The position numbers were made by a program, and so were the translations under genes. The notes under the pieces are model-generated. The model did not search any database. It saw only the letters and a program-made list of their open reading frames with translations, and was not told the DNA's origin. From Propionivibrio limicola (GTDB lineage Bacteria; Pseudomonadota; Gammaproteobacteria; Burkholderiales; Rhodocyclaceae), in contig NZ_SSSR01000001.1 of NCBI RefSeq assembly GCF_009469695.1, positions 352,039 to 416,038 of the forward strand: a DNA stretch of 64,000 nt. Direction: 5' to 3'. Shown here one piece after another: positions 12,857 to 25,615 of this stretch. Position 1 is the stretch's first letter. Each line of letters starts with the position of its first letter.

Positions 12857-15193
12857 TCATTCTTCACTCTGGCGCGCCAGCACTTCGCGTCCGCCGCGCG
12901 CATCCATGGCCGAAACAAGGCCGGCCTTTTCCATCGCCTCGATCAGGCGCGCCGAACGGTTGTAGCCGATGCGCAAATGGCGCTGCACCAGCGAAATCGA
13001 GGCACGACGGTTCTTGAGCACGATTTCCACCGCCTGATCGTAAAGCGGATCGGCTTCCGCATCGCCCCCGCCCTCGCTCTCACCGTCGGCTCCGCCCTCG
13101 CCTTCGTCTTCGAAGCCGCCGCCCGTGAGCACGCCTTCAACGTAATCAGGCGCCCCCACTTTCTTCAGATAATCGACGACGTGGTGCACTTCCTCGTCGG
13201 CCACGAAGGCACCATGCACGCGCGTCGGATAACCGGTTCCCGGCGCCAGATAGAGCATGTCACCCTGACCCAGCAGCGCCTCCGCTCCCATCTGGTCGAG
13301 GATGGTACGCGAGTCGATCTTCGACGATACCTGGAAAGACATGCGCGTCGGAATGTTGGCTTTGATCAGGCCGGTGATGACGTCAACGGACGGTCGCTGC
13401 GTCGCCAGAATCAGGTGAATGCCGGCGGCACGCGCCTTCTGCGCGAGGCGGGCGATCAGCTGCTCGACTTTTTTGCCGGCCACCATCATCAGGTCGGCCA
13501 GTTCGTCGATCACGACAACGATGTGCGGCATTGACTTCAGCGGTTCGGGCGATTCCGGCGTCAGCGAGAACGGATTGGTCAGCGGGTTTCCCGCCTTCTC
13601 GGCATCCTTGATGCGATGGTTGAGGCCAGCGATGTTGCGCACGCCGATGGCCGACATCAGCTTGTAGCGTTTCTCCATCTCGCCGACGCACCAGTTGAGC
13701 GCATTGGCCGCCTGCTTCATATCGACGACAACCGGCGCCAGCAGATGCGGGATACCTTCGTAGATCGACAATTCGAGCATCTTCGGGTCGACGAGGATCA
13801 GCCGCACCTTTTCCGGCTCGGACTTGTACAAGAGCGAGAGGATCATCGCGTTGATGCCCACCGACTTGCCGGAGCCGGTCGTCCCGGCCACCAACAAGTG
13901 CGGCATTTTGGCGAGATCGACAACGACCGGACAACCGCCGATGTCCTTGCCCAGCGTCATCGCCAGCGGCGACGACATGTTGTGGTATTCGCTGCTCGAA
14001 ATGATCTCGGAAAGCCGGACGACCTGCCGCTTCGGGTTCGGCAGTTCGAGCGCCATGCAGGACTTGCCGGGCACCGTTTCGACAACGCGGATCGACACCA
14101 TCGACAGCGAACGCGCCACGTCCTTGGCCAGATTGACGATCTGCGCTCCCTTCACGCCGACCGCCGGTTCGATCTCGTAGCGCGTAATCACCGGACCGGG
14201 ATAGGCAGCCATCACCTGCGCCTGAACGCCAAAATCGGCCAGCTTGCGCTCGATCAGGCGCGACGTGTATTCAAGCGTTTCCGGACTGATCTGATCGGTC
14301 GGCGGCGCCGCCGGTTCAAGCAGATGCAGGGGCGGCAGCAACCCGCCCTCGACGGCTTCCGGGAAAAGAAGCACCTGCTTTTCGCGTTCGATGCGCTTCT
14401 CGACCTTGGCCGGGACAACCACTTCAGGTACCGGCTTATCGACGATAATGACCGGCTCGCGCGCTTCTTCACGCCGCTTTTCCCCCTCGACGACCACTTC
14501 GCGCTCGCGCGCCGCTTCGCGCCCGATGCGCCGATCCTGCCAGCCATCGATCAAATCGCGCCCGCCCGTATAGCACCTTTCCAACAACGTACCGAAGTAT
14601 TCAGCGGCCGTAAGCCAGGACATTCCCGAAAAAAGGCTCCAGCCGAGCGCCAGCGCCACCATCAGAACGAGTGTCGCGCCGGTGTAGCCGAGATAGCGAG
14701 CCGACGCGCCGCCGATTTCCATGCCAAGCACGCCACCGGGGGCGAGCGGCAACGCCCCCTCTAGAGAATAAAAACGGAGCGCCTCAAGGCCGGTGCTGGC
14801 CAGCAAGACAATCAGAAACCCCGCCAGCGCGATATACATCGGGCGCTTGTCCTCTGACGGCGGCGCATCCAGACGCCGATACCCCCACCAGACAAACGTA
14901 AGCAGCAGAATAATGAACCACCAGGCCGAACGACCGAACACGTAAAGCAGCAAATCCGCCAGCCAAGCCCCGCTCCGGCCGACCGGATTGTGCAGTGTCG
15001 CCACAGGGACGGCGTGCGACCAGCCCGGATCGTCCTGATGATAGCCCCCCAGGGCGAGGCCGATAAATACGGCAAGAAACGCCAAAACCAGCCAGCGCGA
15101 TTCCTGCAGCACGACCGCAATCTTCTCCGGCAGCGGACTGGAGTGTCCGGCCCCTCGGCGAATCTTCCCAGCGTTTTTTTGCAACAAAACCAT
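12857..15193 (-). CDS. ftsK: DNA translocase FtsK
   Basis: Septal ATP-driven DNA pump that clears and aligns chromosome termini during division. The 778 residues have about four N-terminal membrane segments (30-190) and a short charged, Pro-containing linker (200-290). The RecA-like motor has Walker [14 protein letters not shown] and Walker [13 protein letters not shown], followed by [15 protein letters not shown]-terminal winged-helix gamma domain with [11 protein letters not shown] reads KOPS/FRS sites. The linker is much shorter than in E. coli FtsK (1329 aa), as is common outside the enterics. GGAAAG precedes the ATG. Confidence 0.97.
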   Translation of the reverse strand: MVLLQKNAGKIRRGAGHSSPLPEKIAVVLQESRWLVLAFLAVFIGLALGGYHQDDPGWSHAVPVATLHNPVGRSGAWLADLLLYVFGRSAWWFIILLLTFVWWGYRRLDAPPSEDKRPMYIALAGFLIVLLASTGLEALRFYSLEGALPLAPGGVLGMEIGGASARYLGYTGATLVLMVALALGWSLFSGMSWLTAAEYFGTLLERCYTGGRDLIDGWQDRRIGREAAREREVVVEGEKRREEAREPVIIVDKPVPEVVVPAKVEKRIEREKQVLLFPEAVEGGLLPPLHLLEPAAPPTDQISPETLEYTSRLIERKLADFGVQAQVMAAYPGPVITRYEIEPAVGVKGAQIVNLAKDVARSLSMVSIRVVETVPGKSCMALELPNPKRQVVRLSEIISSSEYHNMSSPLAMTLGKDIGGCPVVVDLAKMPHLLVAGTTGSGKSVGINAMILSLLYKSEPEKVRLILVDPKMLELSIYEGIPHLLAPVVVDMKQAANALNWCVGEMEKRYKLMSAIGVRNIAGLNHRIKDAEKAGNPLTNPFSLTPESPEPLKSMPHIVVVIDELADLMMVAGKKVEQLIARLAQKARAAGIHLILATQRPSVDVITGLIKANIPTRMSFQVSSKIDSRTILDQMGAEALLGQGDMLYLAPGTGYPTRVHGAFVADEEVHHVVDYLKKVGAPDYVEGVLTGGGFEDEGEGGADGESEGGGDAEADPLYDQAVEIVLKNRRASISLVQRHLRIGYNRSARLIEAMEKAGLVSAMDARGGREVLARQSEE

Positions 15194-16482
<1,289 letters not shown>

Positions 16483-16575
16483 GTTTCCAGCCCACGAGTC
16501 ATTAAGGACGAATCGAACAAGCCCCGGCACAGCCCACAGCCTCGCCGGGCGTTCATCACATGCCAGACGTAGCCA

Positions 16576-17136
16576 ATGCGCCAGCGACCGCCCACCGAAG
16601 AAATCAGCGCCGAAGACCTCGACGCCTTTCTTGCGGCCATCGAGGGCACGCAGCCGCTACGCACACCGGCGCGCGTCGTCCATGAGCCGCCGAAGCCACG
16701 CCCGCGACCGCGCCAACGCGAACTGGACGACATCGAGGTAATCCGGGAATCGCTGCATGGCCCATTCGAAATCGACGATCTGTTGGCCATCGGCGACACT
16801 TTTCTCCGCCCCGGCTTGCCCCGCGACGTCCTGCGCGACTTGCGGCGGGGGCGCTGGGCGATTCAGAACCATACGGATTTGCACGGAATGAACCGCCATG
16901 AGGCGCACGACGAAATCGCCCGTTTTCTCGCCGAATCGCGTCTCACCGGAAAACGCTGTCTGCGCATCGTCCATGGGCGTGGACGCGGCTCACCCGGGCG
17001 TGAAGGCGTCCTGAAACGGCTCGTAAAAACCTGGTTATCACGCCATCGCGACGTGCTTGCGTTCTGCCATGCCGCCCCATGCGACGGCGGTGAAGGCGCC
17101 CTCTGGGTTTTGCTCCGCGCCAACCGGGAACGATAA
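16576..17136 (+). CDS. Smr-domain protein (predicted nuclease or nucleic-acid binding)
   Basis: A 186-residue protein with a C-terminal Smr domain (about 100-182): TDLHGMNRHEAHDEI and RIVHGRGRGSPGREGVLK hold the conserved DLHG and HGxG motifs. The N-terminal part is Pro/Arg-rich and of low complexity. Stand-alone Smr proteins such as E. coli SmrA and SmrB are endonucleases; SmrB acts on mRNA at collided ribosomes. Which activity this one has is not clear from sequence. Confidence 0.88.
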   Translation: MRQRPPTEEISAEDLDAFLAAIEGTQPLRTPARVVHEPPKPRPRPRQRELDDIEVIRESLHGPFEIDDLLAIGDTFLRPGLPRDVLRDLRRGRWAIQNHTDLHGMNRHEAHDEIARFLAESRLTGKRCLRIVHGRGRGSPGREGVLKRLVKTWLSRHRDVLAFCHAAPCDGGEGALWVLLRANRER

Positions 17137-17201
17137 GCATCAAAACGGCAAACGATCAGCCCTCGCGCCAGAATTTCGCTGCCATCCCCGCCGCCATTCC
17201 C

Positions 17202-17957
17202 TTACCCGACCGAAATCCCGTCCAGCAAAAGTTTGACGCCTGACAACCCCAGGGCCGCCGTGGCAAACCAGTAAAACGGCCGCTCGGGTATTTTCGCCAA
17301 AATGCGCAATCCGAGCCAGACGCCCAGCGGCACGAGCGGCAACAACATGGCCGAGGCGATGAGCGACTCCTTCGTAAAAATACCGAGAGCGAGATACGTC
17401 GGGAGTTTGGCCAGATTGATGGTGGTGAAAAAATAGACCGACGTGGCCACAAAATTCTGCCGCGGCAACTGCCGGCTCAACAGATAAGCCATCACCGGCG
17501 GGCCACCGGCATGTGCCAGCGTGCTGGTAAAGCCCGACCCCGCTCCGGCGAGCCATGCAAAGAGACGTCTCGGAGGGCGTGCGGACTGCGCGCCACGGCT
17601 ACGGCGAACCAGTCGGTCAAGCGCAAAAAGAACGGCAATCAGACCAACGGCAATTTTCACGAAACGATCGGGCATGACGCCGAAAGCCAGCGTGCCGAGG
17701 ACGATACCCACGATGGCAGCGGGCAGCATCATTTTAAGGTCGGCCCAACTGGCTTTCCCGCGCCACGCCCCGATGCCGACCCAGTCGGTCACGATCAGCA
17801 CCGGCAGCATCACGGCCGCCGCGTCGCGGGGCGATATCCAGATTGCCATAAGCGGCACGGCCAAGCCACCCAGCGCGCCACCCAGTCCGGATTTCGAAAT
17901 TCCGGTGATCAGCACGGCAAAAGCCGCCACGACCCAACCCAACGAATCGAATTCCAC
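17202..17957 (-). CDS. TauE/SafE (DUF81) sulfite-exporter-family permease
   Basis: A 252-residue integral membrane protein with about eight hydrophobic helices. It has the two-half TauE/SafE organisation: first half ITGISKSGLGGALGGLAVPL, second half GFTSTLAHAGGPPVMAYLLS. Family members export sulfite, sulfoacetate or related organic anions; the substrate here is unknown. The GTG at 17957 was chosen because GGAG lies 8 nt upstream. Extending to a TTG at 18020 would put the start inside the glnB terminator. It converges with the Smr gene. Confidence 0.85.
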   Translation of the reverse strand: MEFDSLGWVVAAFAVLITGISKSGLGGALGGLAVPLMAIWISPRDAAAVMLPVLIVTDWVGIGAWRGKASWADLKMMLPAAIVGIVLGTLAFGVMPDRFVKIAVGLIAVLFALDRLVRRSRGAQSARPPRRLFAWLAGAGSGFTSTLAHAGGPPVMAYLLSRQLPRQNFVATSVYFFTTINLAKLPTYLALGIFTKESLIASAMLLPLVPLGVWLGLRILAKIPERPFYWFATAALGLSGVKLLLDGISVG

Positions 17958-18015
17958 CGCAGTTACTCCGAATCGGGCCTTGAACGCCCGTTCTTCAATG
18001 ACGTTGATGCTCCAA

Positions 18016-18045
18016 AGCAAACGGCCCGCTAAGCGCGGGCCGTTT
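18016..18045 (-). terminator. Terminator after glnB
   Basis: Eleven-base-pair stem AAACGGCCCGC / GCGGGCCGTTT with a 5-nt loop, followed on the minus strand by GCTTTGG. It lies about 20 bp past the glnB stop and ends the long minus-strand gene block. Confidence 0.85.
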
Positions 18046-18066
18046 GTACTCGAACCTCAGGACAAC

Positions 18067-20062
<1,996 letters not shown>

Positions 20063-20092
20063 GAACGTGGCTCTAATTGAAAGGAAACGGCG

Positions 20093-20884
20093 TCAGGCCG
20101 CAGGCCAGGCGGCGAGGAATTCGCGCCAATGCGGCTTGTCGAGCCGCCCCAGCTCATCGCGCACGAAGGCGATTTCAGCCTCGTATTCAGCCCGCGCCAT
20201 TTCGCCGCGCATGAGGCGGAAGCGCAACGCGACAAGATAGGTGTTCATCACATCGGTCTCGCAGTAATCGCGAATTCCCGCGATCTCGCCTTGCGACCAG
20301 GCCTCCCAGACCTTGCTGCCGTCCATGCCCAGCTTGCCCGGAAAACCGATCAACTTGGCCAGATCGTCGAGCGGCGCGTTGGCGCGCGGCTGATACATCG
20401 CCAACAGGTCCATCAGGTCGAGATGGCGCATGTGATAGCGGCTGATGTAGTTGTTCCACTTGAAGTCACGGCTGTCACCGTAGTCACCATCGCCGAGATC
20501 CCAGTAGCGCGGAGCCACGACACCGTGGATCAGGCCGCGATAGTGCAGTACCGGTAGATCGAACCCTCCGCCGTTCCAGGACACCAGTTGCGGCGTGAAC
20601 TTTTCGATGCCATCGAAGAAGCGCTGGATGATTTCGCCTTCGCTTTGTTCCGGCTCGGCCAGCGACCAGACGCGCAGATCCTTGCCGGCGCGCAGCACGC
20701 AGGAAATGACGGCGACGCGCTGCAGGTAGTGCGGCAGGAAGTCGCTGCCGTTCTGCGCCCGCCGCTGCTGGAAGGCGAGTTCCGCCACTTCCGCATCGGA
20801 CAACGCAGGATCGAGGTCGTGCAAACGGCGCAAACCCGGCACGTCGGGAATGGTTTCGATATCGAAGACGAGTACGGGAAGCAT
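20093..20884 (-). CDS. 3'-5' exonuclease, predicted PolB-type (PF10108-like)
   Basis: A 263-residue DnaQ-fold exonuclease. Exo I is VLFDIET-like: LVFDIETIPDVPG (residues 5-17). Exo II is LVSWNGGGFDLPVLHYRG. Exo III region is RDYCETDVMNTYLVALRF. This fits the stand-alone PolB-like 3'-5' exonuclease family common in Betaproteobacteria. Its substrate is not known. It lies between cysM and nadE in one strand run. Confidence 0.85.
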   Translation of the reverse strand: MLPVLVFDIETIPDVPGLRRLHDLDPALSDAEVAELAFQQRRAQNGSDFLPHYLQRVAVISCVLRAGKDLRVWSLAEPEQSEGEIIQRFFDGIEKFTPQLVSWNGGGFDLPVLHYRGLIHGVVAPRYWDLGDGDYGDSRDFKWNNYISRYHMRHLDLMDLLAMYQPRANAPLDDLAKLIGFPGKLGMDGSKVWEAWSQGEIAGIRDYCETDVMNTYLVALRFRLMRGEMARAEYEAEIAFVRDELGRLDKPHWREFLAAWPAA

Positions 20885-20899
20885 AAAGAATCTACCTGA

Positions 20900-21805
20900 T
20901 CAGGCGGGAAAAACGCCGGTCGACAAATAGCGGTCGCCGCGGTCGCAGACGATACTGACGATCGTGGCATTTTCCAGCTCGTTCGCCAAGCGCAGCGCGA
21001 CCGCCATCGCGCCGCCCGATGAAATACCGGCGAAGATACCCTCTTCCCGCGCCAGACGACGGGTCATTTCCTCGGCATCGGCTTGCGACACGGATTCGAT
21101 ACGATCGATGAGGGAACGGTCGAAAATCTTCGGCAGGTAGGCTTCCGGCCATTTGCGGATGCCGGGAATCTGCGAACCGTCTTCGGGCTGGCAACCGACG
21201 ATGCAAATCGCCGGATTCTGTTCCTTGAGATAACGCGCCGAGCCCATGATCGTGCCGGTCGTGCCCATGCTGCTGACGAAATGGGTCACACGCCCTTCCG
21301 TCTCGCGCCAGATTTCCGGGCCGGTGCCCTCGTAATGGGCCAGCGGATTGTCCTGATTGGCGAACTGGTCGAGGATGATGCCGCGCCCCTCGTCGCGCAT
21401 TTTTTCGGCGACGTCACGCGCCAGTTCCATGCCGCCACTCACTGGTGTCAGCACCAGCTCGGCGCCATAGGCACGCATCGTCTGGCGGCGCTCGACGCTC
21501 TGGTTTTCCGGCATGACAAGGATCATGCGATAGCCCATGATCGCCGCCGCCATCGCCAGCGCGATGCCGGTATTGCCGGATGTCGCCTCAATCAGCGTGT
21601 CACCCGGCTTGATGTCGCCGCGCTGCTCGGCACGCCGAACCATCGACAGCGCCGGTCGATCCTTGACCGAACCGGCCGGGTTGTTGCCTTCGAGCTTGGC
21701 CAGGATGACATTGCCGCGCGCCGCGATGGCCACGCCGGGCAAGCGTTTCAGCTGGACGAGCGGCGTGCCGCCAACGAAATCTTCGAGTGTCTTATACACG
21801 GGCAT
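20900..21805 (-). CDS. cysM: Cysteine synthase B (O-acetylserine sulfhydrylase B)
   Basis: PLP enzyme making cysteine from O-acetylserine and sulfide, or S-sulfocysteine from thiosulfate. The 301 residues show [19 protein letters not shown], in which the lysine forms the Schiff base, and the phosphate cradle [12 protein letters not shown]. CysM-type [19 protein letters not shown] and the C-terminal [10 protein letters not shown] are present. The start overlaps the end of rfaD by 14 bp, so the pair is probably co-translated. Confidence 0.95.
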   Translation of the reverse strand: MPVYKTLEDFVGGTPLVQLKRLPGVAIAARGNVILAKLEGNNPAGSVKDRPALSMVRRAEQRGDIKPGDTLIEATSGNTGIALAMAAAIMGYRMILVMPENQSVERRQTMRAYGAELVLTPVSGGMELARDVAEKMRDEGRGIILDQFANQDNPLAHYEGTGPEIWRETEGRVTHFVSSMGTTGTIMGSARYLKEQNPAICIVGCQPEDGSQIPGIRKWPEAYLPKIFDRSLIDRIESVSQADAEEMTRRLAREEGIFAGISSGGAMAVALRLANELENATIVSIVCDRGDRYLSTGVFPA

Positions 21806-22787
21806 TCAACCATTGAACGTATTCGGAAACGCCCTCGTCGACGCTGGCAAACGGTGCCGCATAGCCGGCCGCCCGCAGCTTGGTCAGATCGGCTTGCGTG
21901 AAGCTCTGGTATTTGCCCTTGAGCGCCTCGGGGAATGGAACGTATTCGATGAATCCCTGCTGCAGGAGTTCCGTCAGCGACTGCTTCGGCGCGCCTTCGA
22001 GCGCCCGGCAGGCATTGACGTTGGCGACGGCGAGTTCGTTGAAGCTCTGCGCGCGTCCGGTACCGAGATTGAAGATGCCCGACTGCTCCGGATGATCGAG
22101 GAAGAACAGATTGACCTTCGCCACGTCACCAACGTAAACGAAATCACGCTTTTGCTCACCGTTGGCGTAGCCTTCGCAGCCTTCGAACAAGCGTACCTTG
22201 CGCTCGGCGCGGAACTGGTTGAAGTGATGAAAAGCGACTGAGGCCATCCGCCCCTTGTGCGTCTCGCGTGAGCCGTAGACGTTGAAATAGCGGAAGCCGA
22301 CGATCTGGGCCGTCGCGCCCGGCAGGCGCTGACGAACAATCTGGTCAAAGAGGAATTTCGAGTAGCCGTAGACGTTGAGCGGGGCCTCGAACTGGCGCTC
22401 CTCGCGGAATTCACTGCTGCCGCCATAGGTGGCCGCGCTGGAAGCATAGAGGAACTGCACGCTCTGCGCCTGACACCAGTCGAGCAAGGCCAGCGAGTAG
22501 CGGTAGTTGTTCTCCATCATGTAGCGCCCGTCGCCTTCCATGGTGTCGGAACAGGCACCTTCGTGGAAGACGGCCTTGACGGCACCATCGAACTGGCCAC
22601 TGAGCAAGCGTTCCAGAAACGCATCCTTGTCGAAATAATCAGCGATTTCGCAATCGACGAGATTCTTGAATTTTTCCGCGCGCTTCAGGTTGTCGACGGC
22701 GATGATCCTGGTAACGCCGCGCTCGTTCAGCGCCTTGACGATGTTCGATCCAATAAAGCCAGCCGCGCCGGTCACAATGATGTACAT
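21792..22787 (-). CDS. rfaD: ADP-L-glycero-D-manno-heptose-6-epimerase
   Basis: Last step in making the ADP-heptose donor for LPS inner core (also called hldD or gmhD). The 331-residue short-chain dehydrogenase has [16 protein letters not shown] at residue 5, catalytic Tyr-xxx-Lys in [12 protein letters not shown], and [19 protein letters not shown], which is specific for this epimerase. It follows rfaE1 by 9 bp, so two consecutive pathway enzymes are encoded together. Confidence 0.97.
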   Translation of the reverse strand: MYIIVTGAAGFIGSNIVKALNERGVTRIIAVDNLKRAEKFKNLVDCEIADYFDKDAFLERLLSGQFDGAVKAVFHEGACSDTMEGDGRYMMENNYRYSLALLDWCQAQSVQFLYASSAATYGGSSEFREERQFEAPLNVYGYSKFLFDQIVRQRLPGATAQIVGFRYFNVYGSRETHKGRMASVAFHHFNQFRAERKVRLFEGCEGYANGEQKRDFVYVGDVAKVNLFFLDHPEQSGIFNLGTGRAQSFNELAVANVNACRALEGAPKQSLTELLQQGFIEYVPFPEALKGKYQSFTQADLTKLRAAGYAAPFASVDEGVSEYVQWLNARV

Positions 22788-22796
22788 GATTTTTCC

Positions 22797-23735
22797 TCAG
22801 CTCAAAGCGTTTTCGAGTTCTTCGCGGGTAACGACAGCCGTCCCCAGCTTACCGACGACAATACCGGCCGCGACGTTGGCAATGTGAATCGCTCGCGCCC
22901 AATCGTCGCCCCTCGCCAGCATGACGCCGAGCGTGGCGATGACGGTATCGCCGGCGCCGGAAACGTCGAACACTTCACGCGCTACGGCCTTCTCATGGAT
23001 CACGCCGCCATCATGGAAGAGCGACATGCCCTCTTCGCTGCGCGTCACCAGCAAGGCATCAAGCGCCAGCCTCGCGCGAAGACCATCGGCTTTGCTCTGC
23101 AATTCCGCCTCGTCCTTCCAGCGTCCAGCCACCTCGCGCATTTCGGAGCGGTTCGGCGTAATCACCGTCGCCCCGGCATAGGCCGAATAATCGTCGCCCT
23201 TCGGATCGACGAGGACGATCTTGCCCGCCGTGCGGGCCAGCCGGATCATTTCGCTGATGTGCGTCAGGCCGCCTTTGCCGTAATCGGAAAAAATCACGGC
23301 ATCGCAATCGGGCAGACGCTGCTCGAATTCTGCCAGCTTGGCGCGCAAAACCTCGTGCGACGGTTGCGTTTCAAAGTCAATGCGCAGCAATTGCTGTTGT
23401 CGCCCGATGACACGCAATTTGACCGTCGTCGCCACTTCGTCGTCTACATGCAGGCTGGCATCAACCCCTTCGGCTTCAATGAGACGCTGCAGACTCTCGC
23501 CCGCCTCATCCCGGCCAACGAGCGCCAGCAACGAAACTCGCGCCCCCAGCGCCGCCGCATTGCGCGCCACATTCGCCGCGCCGCCGGGGCGTTCCTCGCT
23601 ACGCTCGACCTTGACCACGGGTACGGGCGCCTCCGGCGAGATGCGCGACACGTCGCCAAACCAGTAACGATCGAGCATGACATCGCCGACAACGAGCAAG
23701 CGGACGCCCCAAACATCTCCTAGCTGCATGAACAC
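22797..23735 (-). CDS. rfaE1: D-glycero-beta-D-manno-heptose-7-phosphate kinase
   Basis: Makes heptose-1,7-bisphosphate for LPS core synthesis. The 312-residue PfkB-family kinase shows RPGGAANVARNAAALGA and the anion-hole/catalytic motif DVSGAGDTVIATLG. It corresponds only to the N-terminal half of E. coli HldE. The adenylyltransferase half (rfaE2) must be encoded elsewhere, the normal split arrangement in Betaproteobacteria. It lies between lapB and rfaD. Confidence 0.94.
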   Translation of the reverse strand: MFMQLGDVWGVRLLVVGDVMLDRYWFGDVSRISPEAPVPVVKVERSEERPGGAANVARNAAALGARVSLLALVGRDEAGESLQRLIEAEGVDASLHVDDEVATTVKLRVIGRQQQLLRIDFETQPSHEVLRAKLAEFEQRLPDCDAVIFSDYGKGGLTHISEMIRLARTAGKIVLVDPKGDDYSAYAGATVITPNRSEMREVAGRWKDEAELQSKADGLRARLALDALLVTRSEEGMSLFHDGGVIHEKAVAREVFDVSGAGDTVIATLGVMLARGDDWARAIHIANVAAGIVVGKLGTAVVTREELENALS

Positions 23736-23763
23736 TTTCCTTGATTCATGACCTCACGCTCCT

Positions 23764-24933
23764 TCAAAGCGCCTGATCGAACTCTTCCGTCCGCTTCGGC
23801 GAGTAGGTCTCCCAACCGCCACAAGCCGGGCAACGCCAGTAGAACTGGCGTGCCTTGAAGCCGCAATTATCGCATCGATAACGCGCCAGACGGCGGGTGT
23901 AACCCTGCACGATGCTCTTGGCCAGGTCGAGGTCGGCACGGTTTTCGGCCGGCACAATCAAAGCCCTCGCCTCGATCAGCTTGTCGAGTCCAAGCAACGT
24001 TGGGTTGCGCTTCAGCTCCTCGCGCAGCAGCGTGTAGGCAGCTTCAGCCCCCTCCCCCTCGAGCACCAGTTGGAAAACAACATCGAGCAGGTCGAGCGAC
24101 GGGTAGCGCTCAAGATAGCCGCGCAGCAGTTGCAAGCCCTCATTACGGCGCTCCAGCTTGCGGAAGGCGTCGAGTAGACGTTGCGCGACCAGTGCCAGGT
24201 AGGGCGGATCCTGCTGCTCGATCCGCAGCCAGCAAGCGATGGCCGCGTCGTAGTTCTCCCGCTGAATTTCGATGTCGCCCTGCAGCAAGCTGGCCCGGAC
24301 GCATTTCCGGTTGCTCTCGAGAGCCGTCTTCAGATAATCGGCCGCCGAATCGTAACGGGAGCGAATGAGTTCGGCCGCCGCGAGTTCACAGTAGTACTCG
24401 GCAATTTCTTTCTGCGTCGCCAGGGCTGGCAATTCTGCCGCGATCGCGATGGCCTTCTCCCAATCCTTCTCCAGCTGATAGATTTCCAGCAGATTGCGCT
24501 TGGCTTCTTCGGCCAAGGCGGACGTACATAGTTTGTTGTAGATTTCCTCGGCCCGATCGAGCAGTCCGGCTTTCAGGTAGTCCTGCCCGAGTTCGGACAT
24601 CGCCTGAAGCTTCAGGTCTTCCGGCAAATCTTCCCGGTCGATCAGCGTCTGGTGCATGCGAATGGCTCGCTCGGTCTCGCCGCGGCGGCGAAAAAGACTG
24701 CCGAGGGCAAAATGCAGTTCGACGGTCTGAGGATCCACCTTCACTGCCTCGACAAACGCCTCGACGGCCCGATCCTGCTGTTCGTTGAGCAGGAAATTCA
24801 GCCCCTGAAAATAGGAGCGTGGCAACGACCGCGATTCTTTGACCAGATGGCGGATATCAATGCGGGCTGCAGCCCAGCCAAGCCCGAAGAACAGCGGAAA
24901 GAAAAGAAGCTGCCAGTATTCAAGTTCAATCAT
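23764..24933 (-). CDS. lapB: Lipopolysaccharide assembly protein B (LapB/YciM)
   Basis: Inner-membrane TPR protein that controls LpxC degradation by FtsH and so LPS amount. The 389 residues have one N-terminal membrane anchor (about 5-22), a run of TPR repeats (about 45-330), and a C-terminal rubredoxin-type metal site CDNCGF...CPACGG that packs on the TPRs. The order ihfB-lapA-lapB is conserved. In this genome it is followed directly by LPS heptose genes, which strengthens the assignment. Confidence 0.95.
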   Translation of the reverse strand: MIELEYWQLLFFPLFFGLGWAAARIDIRHLVKESRSLPRSYFQGLNFLLNEQQDRAVEAFVEAVKVDPQTVELHFALGSLFRRRGETERAIRMHQTLIDREDLPEDLKLQAMSELGQDYLKAGLLDRAEEIYNKLCTSALAEEAKRNLLEIYQLEKDWEKAIAIAAELPALATQKEIAEYYCELAAAELIRSRYDSAADYLKTALESNRKCVRASLLQGDIEIQRENYDAAIACWLRIEQQDPPYLALVAQRLLDAFRKLERRNEGLQLLRGYLERYPSLDLLDVVFQLVLEGEGAEAAYTLLREELKRNPTLLGLDKLIEARALIVPAENRADLDLAKSIVQGYTRRLARYRCDNCGFKARQFYWRCPACGGWETYSPKRTEEFDQAL

Positions 24934-24970
24934 GTGATCAAAAGATCCACGTAAGGATTTTCCTTATCGA

Positions 24971-25246
24971 CTACGCGTCAGCACGCCGCGCATCCTGAAA
25001 CTGCTGAAGTTGCCGTTTCACAGCGGACAATTCGCGGCGAAGTCCGAGCAATGTCCCAAGAAGCGAAAACACCCCCAGGACGGCACCGAAAGCAAAGAAG
25101 GCGAGGACAATGATAATCAGCGGCGCCTGCCAAACCGCATCAAAAAAGAACCGGATGCTGACCGTCTCGGTGTTCTTGAGTGCAAATGCCAGCAGGAACA
25201 AAAAAATGACGATTCGAATCGCCCAGAGCGCGCCTCGCATTCTCAA
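24971..25246 (-). CDS. lapA: Lipopolysaccharide assembly protein A (LapA/YciS, DUF1049)
   Basis: A 91-residue inner-membrane protein with two hydrophobic segments (about 5-25 and 42-66). The motif FALKNTETVSIRFFF lies between them and is typical of DUF1049, and a cytosolic coiled-coil tail follows (ELSAVKRQLQQFQD). It works with LapB in LPS homeostasis. A terminator separates it from ihfB upstream, so lapAB may have its own promoter. Confidence 0.92.
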   Translation of the reverse strand: MRMRGALWAIRIVIFLFLLAFALKNTETVSIRFFFDAVWQAPLIIIVLAFFAFGAVLGVFSLLGTLLGLRRELSAVKRQLQQFQDARRADA

Positions 25247-25258
25247 TGCCTCCCAAAG

Positions 25259-25291
25259 AAAAGGGCGGCAACTTGCGTTGCCGCCCTTTTT
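25259..25291 (-). terminator. Terminator between ihfB and lapA
   Basis: AAAAGGGCGGCAAC and GTTGCCGCCCTTTT arms around a 4-nt loop, with T-runs on both strands. For the minus-strand genes it lies after ihfB and just before the lapA start, so it probably limits read-through from rpsA-ihfB into lapAB. Confidence 0.85.
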
Positions 25292-25312
25292 ACTCTAACA
25301 CAGCTTGGTCAC

Positions 25313-25606
25313 TCAGACCGCTTGCAGCGCACTATCAACACGTTCTCGCAATTCCTTGCCAGCCTTGAAATGCGGCACCCATTTTTCCGGGACATCGACC
25401 TTATCCCCGGACTTCGGGTTCCGGCCGACGCGAGGCGGTCGATAGTTCAGCGAGAAACTGCCGAACCCTCGAATCTCGATGCGATCCCCTTTGACCAAAG
25501 CCTCGGACATCGCATCCAGAATCATCTTGACCGCAAAATCGGCGTCTTTCGCAACCAGCTGGGGAAAACGCTCCGCCAGCCGGGCGACCAGATCTGACTT
25601 GGTCAT
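25313..25606 (-). CDS. ihfB: Integration host factor beta subunit
   Basis: DNA-bending nucleoid protein acting as a heterodimer with IhfA. The 97 residues show [35 protein letters not shown] and [20 protein letters not shown]. The Pro in the beta-arm RNP is the intercalating residue. It is 9 bp downstream of rpsA, the usual order. Confidence 0.97.
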   Translation of the reverse strand: MTKSDLVARLAERFPQLVAKDADFAVKMILDAMSEALVKGDRIEIRGFGSFSLNYRPPRVGRNPKSGDKVDVPEKWVPHFKAGKELRERVDSALQAV

Positions 25607-25615
25607 GCCGAGACC